Positions 34,214 to 44,168 are shown, counted from the first letter of the stretch. The stretch: DNA of 64,000 bases from Bradyrhizobium sp. CSS354 (GCF_029051725.1 NZ_JAACFU010000023.1:1-64000), one strand, 5' to 3'. Notes: generated by a model not told the origin, from the sequence alone. Translations and numbers: made by a program.

Positions 34214-35314
34214 TCAGATTCCCGCGATTTTGGCCACCAGATCGGCCAGCCGCTCCGCTGCGTCGAGCCGACCGGCGCCGCGGGCGGCCTGCGCCATGGC
34301 GGCAAGACGCGCGGGCTCGGCGGCGAAGGCGGAGATCTCGGCGGCGAGGCGATCGGAGGAAAACTCGGTTTGCGGAATGCGGATCGCACCGTCGACCTTG
34401 GCCAGCACGCCGGCATTGGCGAACTGGTCCTGGTCGATCGCGCCCGGCAGCGGCACCAGGATCGAGGGCCGCCCGATCGCGGCGAGTTCGGCCACGGTGC
34501 CGGCGCCCGAGCGCGACACCACCAGATGGTTGGAGGCAAGCCGCGCCGGCAGATCGGTGAAGAACGGCGCAAGCTCGGCCTTGATCTTCAGTCTGTCGTA
34601 GACCGCGCGCACGCGCGCCATGTCCTCGTCGCGCACCTGCTGGGTGAGGACGAGCCGGCTCCACAGCGCGGGTTCGAGGCGCTCGATCGCGCCCGGCACG
34701 ATGTCGGCCATGATGCGCGCGCCCTGGCTGCCGCCGACGACGAGCAGGCGCAGCGGACCGTTCGCTTCAGGCGCAGCATATGGCACGCCAGCTGCGGCGA
34801 GAATCGCCGGACGCATCGGCGTGCCGACCGTCGTGGTCTTGCCCGATAGCGCCGGATCGCGATCGAGCACGCCGGGCAATGACGTCGCAATGGCGCGCAC
34901 GCGGCTCGACAGGAATCGGTTGGCGCGGCCGAGCACGGCATTGGCATCATGGATGATGCCGGGCACGCCGGCGAATTTTGCGGCGACCAGCGGCGGCAGC
35001 GTCGGATAGCCACCGAAGCCGACGACGGCGACCGGCTTCAGTCGCTTGATCAGGCTGTAGGCGGACAGCGTGCCGGCCGCCAGCGTCAGGCCGGCATAGG
35101 CGAGCTGCAGCGGATTGCGTCCACGCGCAGTCTCGCTCGAAATGATGTCGATCATGTCCTTGGTGAACAGCCCGCTGTAGCGCAGCGCGCGCTCGTCCGT
35201 GACGAGACGGACGCGGAATCCGCGCCGGATCAGCTCGACGCCGAGCGCCTCGGCCGGAAACAAATGGCCGCCGGTGCCGCCCGCGGCGAGAAGAATCAAG
35301 GGGGAGGTGTCCAT
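34214..35314 (-). CDS. murG: MurG, lipid II-forming N-acetylglucosaminyltransferase
   Basis: MurG adds GlcNAc to lipid I on the inner face of the membrane. The 366-residue GT28 protein has the N-terminal glycine loop AGGTGGHLFPA (11-21), a second G-rich loop VGGSQGA and the UDP-GlcNAc site SRSGAGTVAELAAIG. The start MDTSPLILLA at 35314 is preferred over upstream codons that fall in a repeat, and a GGGGGA-like purine run lies just before it on the minus-strand context. Repeats flank the gene on both sides. Confidence 0.96.
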   Translation of the reverse strand: MDTSPLILLAAGGTGGHLFPAEALGVELIRRGFRVRLVTDERALRYSGLFTKDMIDIISSETARGRNPLQLAYAGLTLAAGTLSAYSLIKRLKPVAVVGFGGYPTLPPLVAAKFAGVPGIIHDANAVLGRANRFLSSRVRAIATSLPGVLDRDPALSGKTTTVGTPMRPAILAAAGVPYAAPEANGPLRLLVVGGSQGARIMADIVPGAIERLEPALWSRLVLTQQVRDEDMARVRAVYDRLKIKAELAPFFTDLPARLASNHLVVSRSGAGTVAELAAIGRPSILVPLPGAIDQDQFANAGVLAKVDGAIRIPQTEFSSDRLAAEISAFAAEPARLAAMAQAARGAGRLDAAERLADLVAKIAGI

Positions 35315-35340
35315 GGCAGGGACTTTTACAGTGTCTTGCC

Positions 35341-35420
35341 CGTCATTGCGAGCGAAGCGAAGCAATCCAGACTGCCTCCGCGGAGGGATTCCGGATTGCT
35401 TCGCTTCGCTCGCAATGACG
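35341..35420. repeat. palindromic repeat between ftsW and murG
   Basis: A near-identical copy of the 19473-19553 element: left arm CGTCATTGCGAGCGAAGCGA, right arm ending CTCGCAATGACG, with AGCAATCC / GGATTGCT in the inner stem. It ends five bases before the ftsW stop and lies inside the division cluster. Confidence 0.9.
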
Positions 35421-35425
35421 AAAAA

Positions 35426-36577
35426 CTACGCGTAGCTGCGCATCGCCTCGGCGTGGCCGCTCGCCTCGACTTCGGTGCGCGGGCGCAGCCGCGTCAGCGC
35501 CAGCATCATGCCGACGCCATAGGCCAGCGACACGATCGAGGAGCCGCCATAGGAGATGAAGGGCAGCGTCATGCCCTTGGCGGGGATGAGCTGGAGATTG
35601 ACCGACATGTTGATCGCGGCCTGCACGCCGAACAGGATCGCAAGACCCGAAGCAGCGAAGCGCGAGAACATGTCTTCGTTGGCGTAGGCGCGCGACAGCG
35701 TGCGGATGACGACGAAGGCAAACAGTGCCAGCATCGCGAGGCACAGGATGATGCCGAACTCTTCGGCGGCAACCGCGAACACGAAGTCGGTGTGGCTGTC
35801 CGGCAGGCTGCGCTTGGCGATCCCCTCGCCCGGTCCGAGCCCGAACCAGCCGCCGTTGTAGAAAGCCTCCATGGCTGTATCCACCTGGAAGGTGTCGCCC
35901 GAGGCCGGATTCATGAAGCGCTTGATACGGCCGGCGACGTGGGGAACAAAAAGGTAGGCGCTGAACAGCCCGGCGGCGCCGAGGCCGGCGAGCCCGAACA
36001 CCCAGATCATCCGCATGCCCGCGATGAAGAACAGCGAGCCCCACACCATCAGGATCAGCATGGTCTGGCCGAAGTCGGGCTCCATCACCAGCAGCGAGAC
36101 CAGCATCAAGAGCAGCGCGAGCGCCATCGAGGTCGCCGGCATCTCCGGCCGCCTGGTCGATTCCGCGAAGAGCCAGGCGGCAATGACGACGAACGACGGC
36201 TTTGCGATTTCGGAGGCCTGAATGTTGACGCCGATCAGCGTGATCCAGCGCCGCGAGCCCTTCACCTCGGGGCCGATCGCGAGCGTCAGCACGATCAGAA
36301 CGATGCTGGCCGCGAAGATGATCAGCGCCGATCGACGAATCGCCCGCGGCGACAGGAAGGACACCCCGAGCAGCACCAGGCCGGACGGCGCCAGGAACAT
36401 CACGTGGCGGCTGAAGAAATGGAAGGGATCGAGCCCGATGCGGGTCGCAACCGGCGGGCTCGCCGCCAGCGACAGGATCACGCCGGTTAGCATCAGCGCC
36501 AGAATGGCCCCCATCAGCGGCTTGTCGACGGTCCACCACCACTCGGAAAAGGGGGTGCGTTCTTCACGGGAGAGCAT
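35426..36577 (-). CDS. ftsW: peptidoglycan glycosyltransferase FtsW
   Basis: FtsW is the SEDS-family septal glycan polymerase that works with FtsI. The 383-residue protein has about ten transmembrane helices; the SEDS core is seen in the block GSRRWITLIGVNIQASEIAKPS with its Glu-Lys pair, MEPDFGQTMLI with the catalytic-loop Asp, and SYGGSSIVS near the C-terminus. The length and N-terminus (SREERTPFSEWWWTVDK) match alphaproteobacterial FtsW. It sits between murD and murG, with repeats on both sides. Confidence 0.96.
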   Translation of the reverse strand: MLSREERTPFSEWWWTVDKPLMGAILALMLTGVILSLAASPPVATRIGLDPFHFFSRHVMFLAPSGLVLLGVSFLSPRAIRRSALIIFAASIVLIVLTLAIGPEVKGSRRWITLIGVNIQASEIAKPSFVVIAAWLFAESTRRPEMPATSMALALLLMLVSLLVMEPDFGQTMLILMVWGSLFFIAGMRMIWVFGLAGLGAAGLFSAYLFVPHVAGRIKRFMNPASGDTFQVDTAMEAFYNGGWFGLGPGEGIAKRSLPDSHTDFVFAVAAEEFGIILCLAMLALFAFVVIRTLSRAYANEDMFSRFAASGLAILFGVQAAINMSVNLQLIPAKGMTLPFISYGGSSIVSLAYGVGMMLALTRLRPRTEVEASGHAEAMRSYA

Positions 36578-36679
36578 GGCGGCCGCTTTCGGACAGAGGT
36601 CGGTCCATTGGTCGCCGAGGTTGGTTACCGCAGGGTTAAGGAATCGCGGATGATCTCAGCCGTCGCCGCAAAACACACT

Positions 36680-36779
36680 GTCATGCCCCGGCTCGACCGG
36701 GGTATCCAGTACGCCGCAGCCCCTCGGCTCAAGCGCCGCCTCTGGAATACTGGGTCGCCCGGTCAAGCCGGGCGACGAC
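36680..36779. repeat. palindromic repeat between murD and ftsW
   Basis: Composite element like those at 17925-18027 and 56917-57030: a left hairpin GCCCCGGCTCGACCGGGG, central CCAGTACGCCGC with TCTGGAATACTGG, and a right hairpin GCCCGGTCAAGCCGGGC, framed by GTCAT and GACGACA. It separates murD from ftsW within the cluster. Confidence 0.85.
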
Positions 36780-36804
36780 AGCGGAGCAAGAACCAGCAGC
36801 GTCC

Positions 36805-38208
36805 CTACACCACCGGCTTCACGCCAGGCAGCGCCTGCACCAGCTCGCGGAACCGGGTGCCGCGGATCTCGAAATTGCGATACTGGTCGAAGGAGGCGCA
36901 GGCGGGTGACAGCAGGACGACCGCGTCAGTGATCCCCGACGCTTCCGCATCGCGTGCGGCTTGCTCGACGGCGACGTCGAGGGTCTGGCTGATCTCGTGC
37001 GGCACTTGCGTGCCCAGCGTCCCCGAAAACTCCTGCGCGGCCTCGCCGATCAGATAGGCCTTGCGGATGCGCGGGAAGTAGCCGGTGAGGCCCGTAATGC
37101 CGCCGGCTTTCGGCTTCCCGCCGGCGATCCAGAAGATGTCGGAGAAGGACGACAGCGCATGCGCGGTGGCGTCCGCATTGGTGCCCTTGGAGTCGTTGAC
37201 GAACAGCACGTTGCCGCGGCGGCCGACCTGCTCCATCCGATGTGCAAGGCCGGGAAAGCTGCGCAGGCCGTTCTGCAAGACATCGAGGCCAATGCCCATC
37301 GCGAGCGCGGCGGCGGCCGCGCACGCCGCGTTCTGCGCATTGTGCAGGCCGCGCAGAGAACCGATGCCACCGAGCTTGGCGATTTCACTGCGCGCGCCAC
37401 CCGCGGTGCGCACGATGGTGCCATGCTCGACATGGATGCCGGAGGCCAGCGGATTCCTGACCGAGATGCGCACCACATTCTTGCCGGCGCGATCGAGCCG
37501 GTCGGCGATATCGCGGCAAAAACCGTCGTCGACGCCGACGATCGCGGTGCCGCCGGCCTGCACACCGGCAACGAGGCGCTCCTTCACCGCGGCGTAGTGC
37601 GCGATGGTGCCATGGCGATCGATGTGGTCCTCGCTGACATTGAGCAGAATACCGACGGAGGGATCGAGCGAGGGCGTGAGGTCGATCTGGTAGGACGACA
37701 TCTCGATGACGTGGACGCGACCCATGCCCGGCGGCTCCAGTGACAGGATCGCGGTGCCGATATTGCCGCCCATCTGGGTGTCGTAACCGGCGACTTTGGT
37801 GAGATGCGCGATCAAAGCCGTCGTGGTCGATTTGCCATTGGTGCCGGTGATTGCGACGAACGGCGCATCCGGTGCGTGCCGGCGCCGTTCGCGGCAGAAC
37901 AGCTCGATGTCGCCGATCACCTCGATAGCGGCCTCGCGCGCCTTCAGCACGCTCCAATGCGGCACCGGATGGGTCAGCGGTACACCGGGCGCGAGCACCA
38001 GCGCGGCGAAATTCGCCCATGAGACGTTGCGTAGATCTGCCGTGATGAAGCCCGCTTGCGCGGCCTTGGCGACGTTGTCGGCATTGTCATCGGCGGCGAT
38101 CACCTCGGCGCCGCCCGCCGTCAAGGCGTGACAGGACGCGAGCCCCGAGCCGCCAAGGCCGAACACCGCGACCGTCTTGCCGGCAAAGGACGTGACGGGG
38201 ATCATCAA
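36805..38208 (-). CDS. murD: UDP-N-acetylmuramoylalanine--D-glutamate ligase
   Basis: MurD adds D-glutamate to UDP-MurNAc-L-Ala. The 467-residue protein has the N-terminal Rossmann motif AVFGLGGSG (14-22), the ATP loop TGTNGKST (121-128) and the Mur-ligase blocks NVSEDHIDRHG and NDSKGTNADAT. Two adjacent ATGs give MMIPVTSF; the second (38205) may be used. The gap to mraY is only four bases. The C-terminus (SPACASFDQYRNFEIRG) is the conserved MurD ending. Confidence 0.96.
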   Translation of the reverse strand: MMIPVTSFAGKTVAVFGLGGSGLASCHALTAGGAEVIAADDNADNVAKAAQAGFITADLRNVSWANFAALVLAPGVPLTHPVPHWSVLKAREAAIEVIGDIELFCRERRRHAPDAPFVAITGTNGKSTTTALIAHLTKVAGYDTQMGGNIGTAILSLEPPGMGRVHVIEMSSYQIDLTPSLDPSVGILLNVSEDHIDRHGTIAHYAAVKERLVAGVQAGGTAIVGVDDGFCRDIADRLDRAGKNVVRISVRNPLASGIHVEHGTIVRTAGGARSEIAKLGGIGSLRGLHNAQNAACAAAAALAMGIGLDVLQNGLRSFPGLAHRMEQVGRRGNVLFVNDSKGTNADATAHALSSFSDIFWIAGGKPKAGGITGLTGYFPRIRKAYLIGEAAQEFSGTLGTQVPHEISQTLDVAVEQAARDAEASGITDAVVLLSPACASFDQYRNFEIRGTRFRELVQALPGVKPVV

Positions 38209-38212
38209 GGGC

Positions 38213-39316
38213 TCACCGCAGCTTCAGCGTGGACAGGCCGGCGAGCGCCAGCATCACCGAAATGATCCAGAATCGGATGACGATCTGCGGCTCGGTCCAG
38301 CCGAGCTGCTCGAAATGATGATGGATCGGCGCCATCCGGAAGATGCGTTTTCCCGTCATCTTGAACGACACCACCTGCACGATGACGGAGACCGCCTCCA
38401 GCACGAACAGGCCGCCGATCACCGCGAGCACGATCTCGTGCTTCACCGCCACCGCGATCGCACCCAGCATGCCGCCGAGCGCGAGCGAGCCGGTATCGCC
38501 CATGAAGATCGAGGCCGGCGGCGCGTTGAACCAGAGGAAGCCGAGGCCCGCGCCCAGCAAGGCGCCGCAGAGCACCGCGAGCTCGCCGGTGCCGGCGACA
38601 TATTTGATCTGGAGGTAATCGGCGAACACCGCGTTGCCGGCGAGATAGGCGATCATCGCAAAGCTCGCGGTCGCGATCATCACGGGCACGATGGCAAGGC
38701 CGTCGAGACCGTCGGTGAGGTTCACCGCATTGCCGGCGCCGACGATGACGAAGGCGCCGAAGATGACGAAGAACCAGCCAAAATGCAGCACGGTGTCCTT
38801 CAAGAAAGGAATCGTCAGCGCGGTCGACGCCGGATCGCGGTTCAGCCGCACCAGCGCGTAGCAGGCAACCAGCGCGATCGCCGCCTCGATCAGCAGGCGA
38901 AGCTTGCTGCCGAACCCGGTCGTGGTCTGCTTGGTCACCTTGAGATAATCGTCATAGAAGCCGACGAAGCCGAAGCCGAGCGTCACCGCCAGCACGATCC
39001 AGACGTAAGGATTGAGCGGATTGGCCCACAGCACCGTGCCGACCGTGAGGCCGGACAGGATCATCAGCCCACCCATGGTGGGCGTGCCTTTCTTGGCGAG
39101 ATGCGATTGCGGACCATCGGCCCGGATCGGCTGCCCCTTGCCTTGCCGGATGCGCAGATGGTCGATGATCCAGGGGCCGAACAGGAACACGAACAGCGCG
39201 CCGGTGACGACGGCGCCGCCGGTGCGGAAGGTGATGTAGCGGAAGACGTTCAGGAAGGTGCGAACGGCACCGAAGCCCGGAAATGTGTTGGAGAGCTCGA
39301 TCAACCAGTAAAACAT
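38213..39316 (-). CDS. mraY: phospho-N-acetylmuramoyl-pentapeptide-transferase
   Basis: MraY moves phospho-MurNAc-pentapeptide to undecaprenyl phosphate, forming lipid I in the inner membrane. The 367-residue protein has about ten helices and the catalytic signatures: GTPTMGG, FYDDYLKV with the Asp pair, NLTDGLDGLA, FMGDTGSLALGG and the cytoplasmic APIHHHFE triplet histidines. All are intact. A gap of 164 bases to murF upstream holds no recognisable element, and murD follows four bases after its stop. Confidence 0.97.
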   Translation of the reverse strand: MFYWLIELSNTFPGFGAVRTFLNVFRYITFRTGGAVVTGALFVFLFGPWIIDHLRIRQGKGQPIRADGPQSHLAKKGTPTMGGLMILSGLTVGTVLWANPLNPYVWIVLAVTLGFGFVGFYDDYLKVTKQTTTGFGSKLRLLIEAAIALVACYALVRLNRDPASTALTIPFLKDTVLHFGWFFVIFGAFVIVGAGNAVNLTDGLDGLAIVPVMIATASFAMIAYLAGNAVFADYLQIKYVAGTGELAVLCGALLGAGLGFLWFNAPPASIFMGDTGSLALGGMLGAIAVAVKHEIVLAVIGGLFVLEAVSVIVQVVSFKMTGKRIFRMAPIHHHFEQLGWTEPQIVIRFWIISVMLALAGLSTLKLR

Positions 39317-39480
39317 TCAGACGGTCCTATGGCGCCTTTGCACGCGCCTTGATCTTGGCCTTGTCAACCTGCCTCACGCGCATTCGCTGGTCTTCATCAT
39401 GGGGTCGGGCGACCTCTAAAGAAAACGAACGGCTTCGCGCCGGAAACGGTGGGATTCGGGAACAGCGCCTTCCAAGCAGT

Positions 39481-40860
39481 TTACGCCCTTGCCTGCAAGG
39501 CGGCCACTAGGCCCGGCACAAACTTGTTGACCCAGAACATCTTCTTGCTGCCCTTGACAACCACGACATCGCCTGCCCTCAGCAGATTTGCGACCTCGCC
39601 CGGCTTCAGCGTGACGGGGTCGTCGTGCCAGCCGAGCCCCTTGCCGGCTGGAAGCACCTCGAACAGGTGACGCATCAGCGGCCCGACACAATAGACGCCA
39701 TCGATGCCGTCGAGATGCCTGGCAAGGTCGGTGTGATAGCCGGGCGCGCCATCGCCCAGCTCCAGCATGTCGCCGAGCACCGCGATGCGGCGGCCGCCGG
39801 TCGTGTTGCGCGCCTGCAGGCTTTGCAGCGCGGCAGCCACGCTGGCGGGATTGCCGTTGAAGCTGTCGTCGACCACGGTGACGCCGCCGACCGCCTGCTC
39901 GACGCCACGGCCGGTCATGATGCCGACGCGGTCGAGCTTGATCGCAAGCGTGGCCGCATCGAAGTTGGCCGCACGGATCGATGCGAGCGCGGCGAGCGCG
40001 TTCTGGACGCGGTGCGGCGCGCCCGGCGTCAGGCTGAACGCGATCTCCTTCTTGCCGAGCGCGGCCACGACTTGCCAGCTGTCGCCATGCGGCGCGTGCG
40101 CGACCTCGTGCACCTCGGCTTTCTCGCCGAAGCGTATGACCTTGCCCTTCCAGTCCGGCGCCTTGATCCCGGCGGGCAGCACCAGCACGCCTTCCGGGGG
40201 CAGGCCGAGCGCAATCGACACCTTCTCGCGGCGGATGGCTTCAAGCGAGCCGAGCTTCTCCAGGTGCACCGGCTGGACGTTGACGACGAGCGCGACTGTC
40301 GGCCGCGTCAGTTCGCTGAGCCGCGCGATCTCGCCAGCCTGGTTCATGCCCATCTCGACGACCCAGAGACTGGCATCGGGCCGCGCATTGCACAGCGTCA
40401 GCGGCACGCCCCAGAAATTGTTGAAGCTCGACGGGCTGGCATAGGCATTGGGGTAGGCTGCAAGGAATTCCTTGGTGCTGGTCTTGCCAGCACTGCCGGT
40501 GAGTCCGATCACCGGTCCGTTGAAGCGCGCACGTGCCGCGCGCGCAAGGCTCCAGAGACCGTCGATCAGCGTGTCCTTGACGACGATCTGGGGAATGCGG
40601 ATGCCCGCGATCTCGTGCGGCACGATCATCGCGACCGCGCCGGAAGCTTCGGCCTTGTCCGCGAACTCCCAGCCGTCGCGCGCGCTGGCGAAGGCCGAAA
40701 TGAAGCCGCCGCTCGGCGTGCCGCTCAGCGCCACGAACAGGCTGCCCGGTTTCACCAGCCGGCTGTCCTGGGTGACGAAGTCGATCGGCGTATCCGGGAA
40801 CGATCCGGCAGCGCCCAGCGCGCGCGCCACTTCGGCCACCGTCCATATGGGCGCGCTCAT
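39481..40860 (-). CDS. murF: UDP-MurNAc-tripeptide--D-alanyl-D-alanine ligase
   Basis: MurF attaches D-Ala-D-Ala to the UDP-MurNAc tripeptide. The 459-residue protein has the ATP loop TGSAGKTS (121-128), the block NFWGVPLTL and the carbamylated-Lys/metal region VVEMGMNQAGEI, and DDSFNGNPASV near the middle, all typical for MurF. The start codon overlaps the murE stop (ATGA), so the two are coupled. The C-terminal domain ends VVKGSKKMFWVNKFV. Confidence 0.96.
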   Translation of the reverse strand: MSAPIWTVAEVARALGAAGSFPDTPIDFVTQDSRLVKPGSLFVALSGTPSGGFISAFASARDGWEFADKAEASGAVAMIVPHEIAGIRIPQIVVKDTLIDGLWSLARAARARFNGPVIGLTGSAGKTSTKEFLAAYPNAYASPSSFNNFWGVPLTLCNARPDASLWVVEMGMNQAGEIARLSELTRPTVALVVNVQPVHLEKLGSLEAIRREKVSIALGLPPEGVLVLPAGIKAPDWKGKVIRFGEKAEVHEVAHAPHGDSWQVVAALGKKEIAFSLTPGAPHRVQNALAALASIRAANFDAATLAIKLDRVGIMTGRGVEQAVGGVTVVDDSFNGNPASVAAALQSLQARNTTGGRRIAVLGDMLELGDGAPGYHTDLARHLDGIDGVYCVGPLMRHLFEVLPAGKGLGWHDDPVTLKPGEVANLLRAGDVVVVKGSKKMFWVNKFVPGLVAALQARA

Positions 40861-42329
40861 GCAATCCTCGACGCTAGTGCGGCGGCGACCGCCTCGTGAT
40901 CACTGAAGGGCAAAACCTCTCCGCCGACGATCTGCCCGGTCTCGTGGCCCTTGCCGGCGATGAGCAGCGCATCGCCATCTTCCAATTCCGCGATCGCAGT
41001 ACGGATCGCCGCAGCGCGGTCGCCGATTTCGCGGGCGCCCTTCGCAGTGGCTAGGATTTCGGCGCGGATAGATTCCGGTTTCTCGCTGCGAGGATTGTCG
41101 TCGGTGACGATGATTCCGTCGGCGTTGCCGGCCGCGATCTCGCCCATAATCGGACGCTTGCCGGCATCGCGGTCGCCACCGGCGCCGAACACGACGACCA
41201 GCCTGCGCCTGGCGTAGGGACGCAACGCCTGCAGCGCCTTGGCCAGCGCGTCGGGCTTGTGCGCGTAATCGACGAAGATCGGCGCGCCATTGCGCTCGCC
41301 GACGCGCTCCAACCGGCCCTTGGCGCCTTCGAGACGTTCGAGGCTCGCGAACACGTCTGCGGCGTCGCTGCCTGTGCCGATCGCAAGACCGGCCGACACC
41401 AGCGCATTCTCGATCTGGAATTCGCCGACCAGCGGCAGCCGGATCGCATATTGCTTGCCGCGATGTTCGAGCGCGAGCACTTGCGAAAAGCCTTCGACCT
41501 CCGCACCCGCGAGACGAATGCCCTCGCCTGCCCCGTCGCCGTTGCGACCGACCGCCATCACGCGCAAGCCGCGCGAATTCGCAGCACTGATTCCCTCCGC
41601 CGAGCAATCATGATCGGCGGAGATCACGGCCGCGCCTCCCGGCGGCACCAGTTCGCGGAACAGCCTGAGCTTGGCCGCGAGATAATGCGCGACGGTCGGA
41701 TGGTAGTCCATGTGGTCGCGCGAGAGATTGGTGAAGCCGCCGGCGGACACGCGCACGCCGTCGAGGCGATACTGATCGAGCCCGTGCGAGGAGGCCTCGA
41801 AGGCGAGATGCGTGACGCCCTCGCGCGCGATCTCGTCGAGTTGCCGGTGCAGCGCGATCGGATCGGGCGTCGTCAGCGAGCCGTAGACGGTACGCTTCGG
41901 CGAGACCAGGCCGATGGTTCCGATGCTGGCGGAAGCGTGCCCCAGCCGCTCCCAGATCTGGCGGGTGAATGCGGCGACCGAGGTCTTGCCGCTGGTGCCG
42001 GTCACCGCCGCAATGGTCGCGGGTTGCGCGGGGTAGAATCTTGCCGCGGCGAGCGCCAGCGCGCGGCGCGGATTGGCGACCGTGATGAACGGCACCTTGC
42101 AGCCATCAGACGCATGGTCGCCGACGACCGCCAACGCGCCTGCGGCAATCGCGGCATCGATGAAACGCGCACCGTCGGTCTTGCTGCCCGCAAGTGCGAA
42201 GAAGAGATCACCCGGCTTGACCGCGCGGCTGTCGAGGGCAACGCCGCTCACGTCGAGCGCCGCGACCGCGGGCTCAATTGCGGCATCATTACCCTGAACG
42301 TCCTGATCGAGGAGGTCGCGCAGCTTCAT
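40857..42329 (-). CDS. murE: UDP-MurNAc-L-Ala-D-Glu--meso-DAP ligase
   Basis: MurE adds meso-diaminopimelate to the stem peptide. The 490-residue protein has the ATP loop TGTSGKTS (110-117), the EASSHGLDQYR block and DNPR at 411-414, the motif that recognises meso-DAP rather than lysine, so the peptidoglycan is predicted to be DAP type. The block AGKGHET near 454-460 is the usual C-terminal site. It lies 84 bases downstream of ftsI and overlaps murF by four bases. Confidence 0.97.
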   Translation of the reverse strand: MKLRDLLDQDVQGNDAAIEPAVAALDVSGVALDSRAVKPGDLFFALAGSKTDGARFIDAAIAAGALAVVGDHASDGCKVPFITVANPRRALALAAARFYPAQPATIAAVTGTSGKTSVAAFTRQIWERLGHASASIGTIGLVSPKRTVYGSLTTPDPIALHRQLDEIAREGVTHLAFEASSHGLDQYRLDGVRVSAGGFTNLSRDHMDYHPTVAHYLAAKLRLFRELVPPGGAAVISADHDCSAEGISAANSRGLRVMAVGRNGDGAGEGIRLAGAEVEGFSQVLALEHRGKQYAIRLPLVGEFQIENALVSAGLAIGTGSDAADVFASLERLEGAKGRLERVGERNGAPIFVDYAHKPDALAKALQALRPYARRRLVVVFGAGGDRDAGKRPIMGEIAAGNADGIIVTDDNPRSEKPESIRAEILATAKGAREIGDRAAAIRTAIAELEDGDALLIAGKGHETGQIVGGEVLPFSDHEAVAAALASRIA

Positions 42330-42413
42330 GGTCTTCCAGTCGACATGCCGGACCGGATCGCCGAATCTCCAGGGAAATCCCGACTCAGCAGCGGCAACGG
42401 CCCACCCGGTTGA

Positions 42414-44168
42414 TTACTGGGTTGTCCTGGATGCTGCAAGAATAAGGCGCTCGGACGGCGGCAGGTCGAACCGCGGTTCGACGCCCAGAAGCGGGGCGAT
42501 CCGCTCGATCACCTTGCCGCCGGTCGGCACCGCGTTCCAGCCCGAGGTGATGAAACCCTTTGTTTCGGGAATCGCCTGGGGCTCGTCCAGCATGATCAGG
42601 ATCTGATATTTCGGATCGTCGCAGGGCATGATCGCGGTGAAGGAGTTGAGCACCCGCTTCTTGGCATAGCGGCCGTTGATGACCTTCTCGGACGTGCCGG
42701 TCTTGCCGCCGACGTAGTAACCCTTGACGTCAGCGGTCTTGGCGGTGCCGATTTCGGCATTGAGCCGCATCAGGAACCGCATCTTGTCGCTGGTCTCGGT
42801 CCTGATGACGCGCTTGGCCATCGCCGCCGCCTCGGACTCGCTGCGCTTCATGAAAGTCGGCGGAATCAGATAGCCGCCGTTCACCAGCGCGTTGATGCCC
42901 ATCACCGCCTGCAGCGGCGCCACTGACATGCCCTGGCCGAAAGCGATGGTCACCGTGTTCAGCTCGCCCCAGCGGCGCGGTATCAGCGGAGCCGCACTCT
43001 CCGGCAGTTCGGTGCGCAGTCGCGTCAACTGGCCCATCTTGGCGAGGAATGCCTTGTGCGCCTCGACGCCCTGCCCGAGCGCGATCCGCGCGGCGCCGAT
43101 ATTGGACGAGAAAGTGAACACTTCCTTGGTGTTGATGAAACGTCCGAGCGGATGGCTGTCGTGAATGGTGAACTTGCCGTAGTGCAGGTTTCCGCGTGCA
43201 TCCCACGATGTGTTCAAATTGATCTTGCCGGAATCGAGCGCCATCGCCAGCGTAAACGCCTTGAAGGTCGAGCCCATCTCGTAGACGCCGGTGGTCAGGC
43301 GATTGATGCGGTCGGGGTCGTGCGCTTCCTTCGGATTGTTCGGGTCGAAATCCGGAAGCGAGACCATCGCCACGATCTCGCCGGTCTTGACGTTGGAGAC
43401 GATCCCGGAGGCGGCCTTGGTGTGATATTTCTCCTTGGCCTTCAGCAGCTCGTCACGCAGTGCGTGCTCGACGCGTAGATCGACCGAGAGCTCGATCGGC
43501 TTTTGCAGCCGGTCGGTGGCAAAGCCCGCGCGGTGGAGATCGGCCAGCCCTTGATTGTCGAGCCACTTCTCCATGCCGGCGATGCCCTGGTTGTCGATGT
43601 TGACGAGACCGATGAGGTGGGCGACCTCGTTGCCGGTCGGATAGACGCGCTTGTTCTCGCGCAGGAAGCCGATGCCGGGAATGCCTAGCTTGTGGATGTC
43701 CTGCTGCTGCTTCGCCGTAATCTCGCGCTTGAGCCAGACGAAGCCCTTGCGCGTCTTCAGGCGCTCGCGCACCTCAGCCTCGTCGAGGTCGGGCACGGTG
43801 GCGGTCAGAAGCTCGATCGCCTCATCCTTGTCGATGATGCGGCGCGGCTCGCCGAACAGACTCGACGCCTTGACGTCGGTCGCGAGGATCGCGCCGTTGC
43901 GATCGACGATGTCGGGTCGCGCGGTCGCGACCACCTCCTGCGAGGCGGCGCGGCGCGCGCCGTGGGCGTCGGCGCCGATCGCGAACATCACGAGCCGGCC
44001 GCCGATCAGAGCGTAGACCGCGCCGAAGGCGAGCATCGCCAGACCGACGCGCGCCCGCGCCTTGGCCGCGCGATCGACATTGCGCCCGTAAAGCAGGCTG
44101 CGGATCAGCCGCTGCCGCCAAGGCTCGGTCCGCTTTTCTGCAGGCTTGGCCGGGGTCACGGCACTCAT
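42414..44168 (-). CDS. ftsI: septal transpeptidase FtsI (PBP3)
   Basis: FtsI is the class B penicillin-binding protein that cross-links septal peptidoglycan. The 584-residue protein has a short cytoplasmic tail, one membrane helix (about 41-64), the dimerisation/pedestal domain and the transpeptidase domain with SxxK as Ser300-Thr-Phe-Lys303, SxN as Ser354-Ser-Asn356 and KTG at Lys489. All catalytic residues are intact. The start overlaps the ftsL stop (ATGA). It functions with FtsW in the septal synthase. Confidence 0.97.
   Translation of the reverse strand: MSAVTPAKPAEKRTEPWRQRLIRSLLYGRNVDRAAKARARVGLAMLAFGAVYALIGGRLVMFAIGADAHGARRAASQEVVATARPDIVDRNGAILATDVKASSLFGEPRRIIDKDEAIELLTATVPDLDEAEVRERLKTRKGFVWLKREITAKQQQDIHKLGIPGIGFLRENKRVYPTGNEVAHLIGLVNIDNQGIAGMEKWLDNQGLADLHRAGFATDRLQKPIELSVDLRVEHALRDELLKAKEKYHTKAASGIVSNVKTGEIVAMVSLPDFDPNNPKEAHDPDRINRLTTGVYEMGSTFKAFTLAMALDSGKINLNTSWDARGNLHYGKFTIHDSHPLGRFINTKEVFTFSSNIGAARIALGQGVEAHKAFLAKMGQLTRLRTELPESAAPLIPRRWGELNTVTIAFGQGMSVAPLQAVMGINALVNGGYLIPPTFMKRSESEAAAMAKRVIRTETSDKMRFLMRLNAEIGTAKTADVKGYYVGGKTGTSEKVINGRYAKKRVLNSFTAIMPCDDPKYQILIMLDEPQAIPETKGFITSGWNAVPTGGKVIERIAPLLGVEPRFDLPPSERLILAASRTTQ

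Noticed and set aside
34949..36490. 513-codon plus-strand frame opposite murG and ftsW
   Set aside because: Antisense to two essential genes and passes through a repeat.
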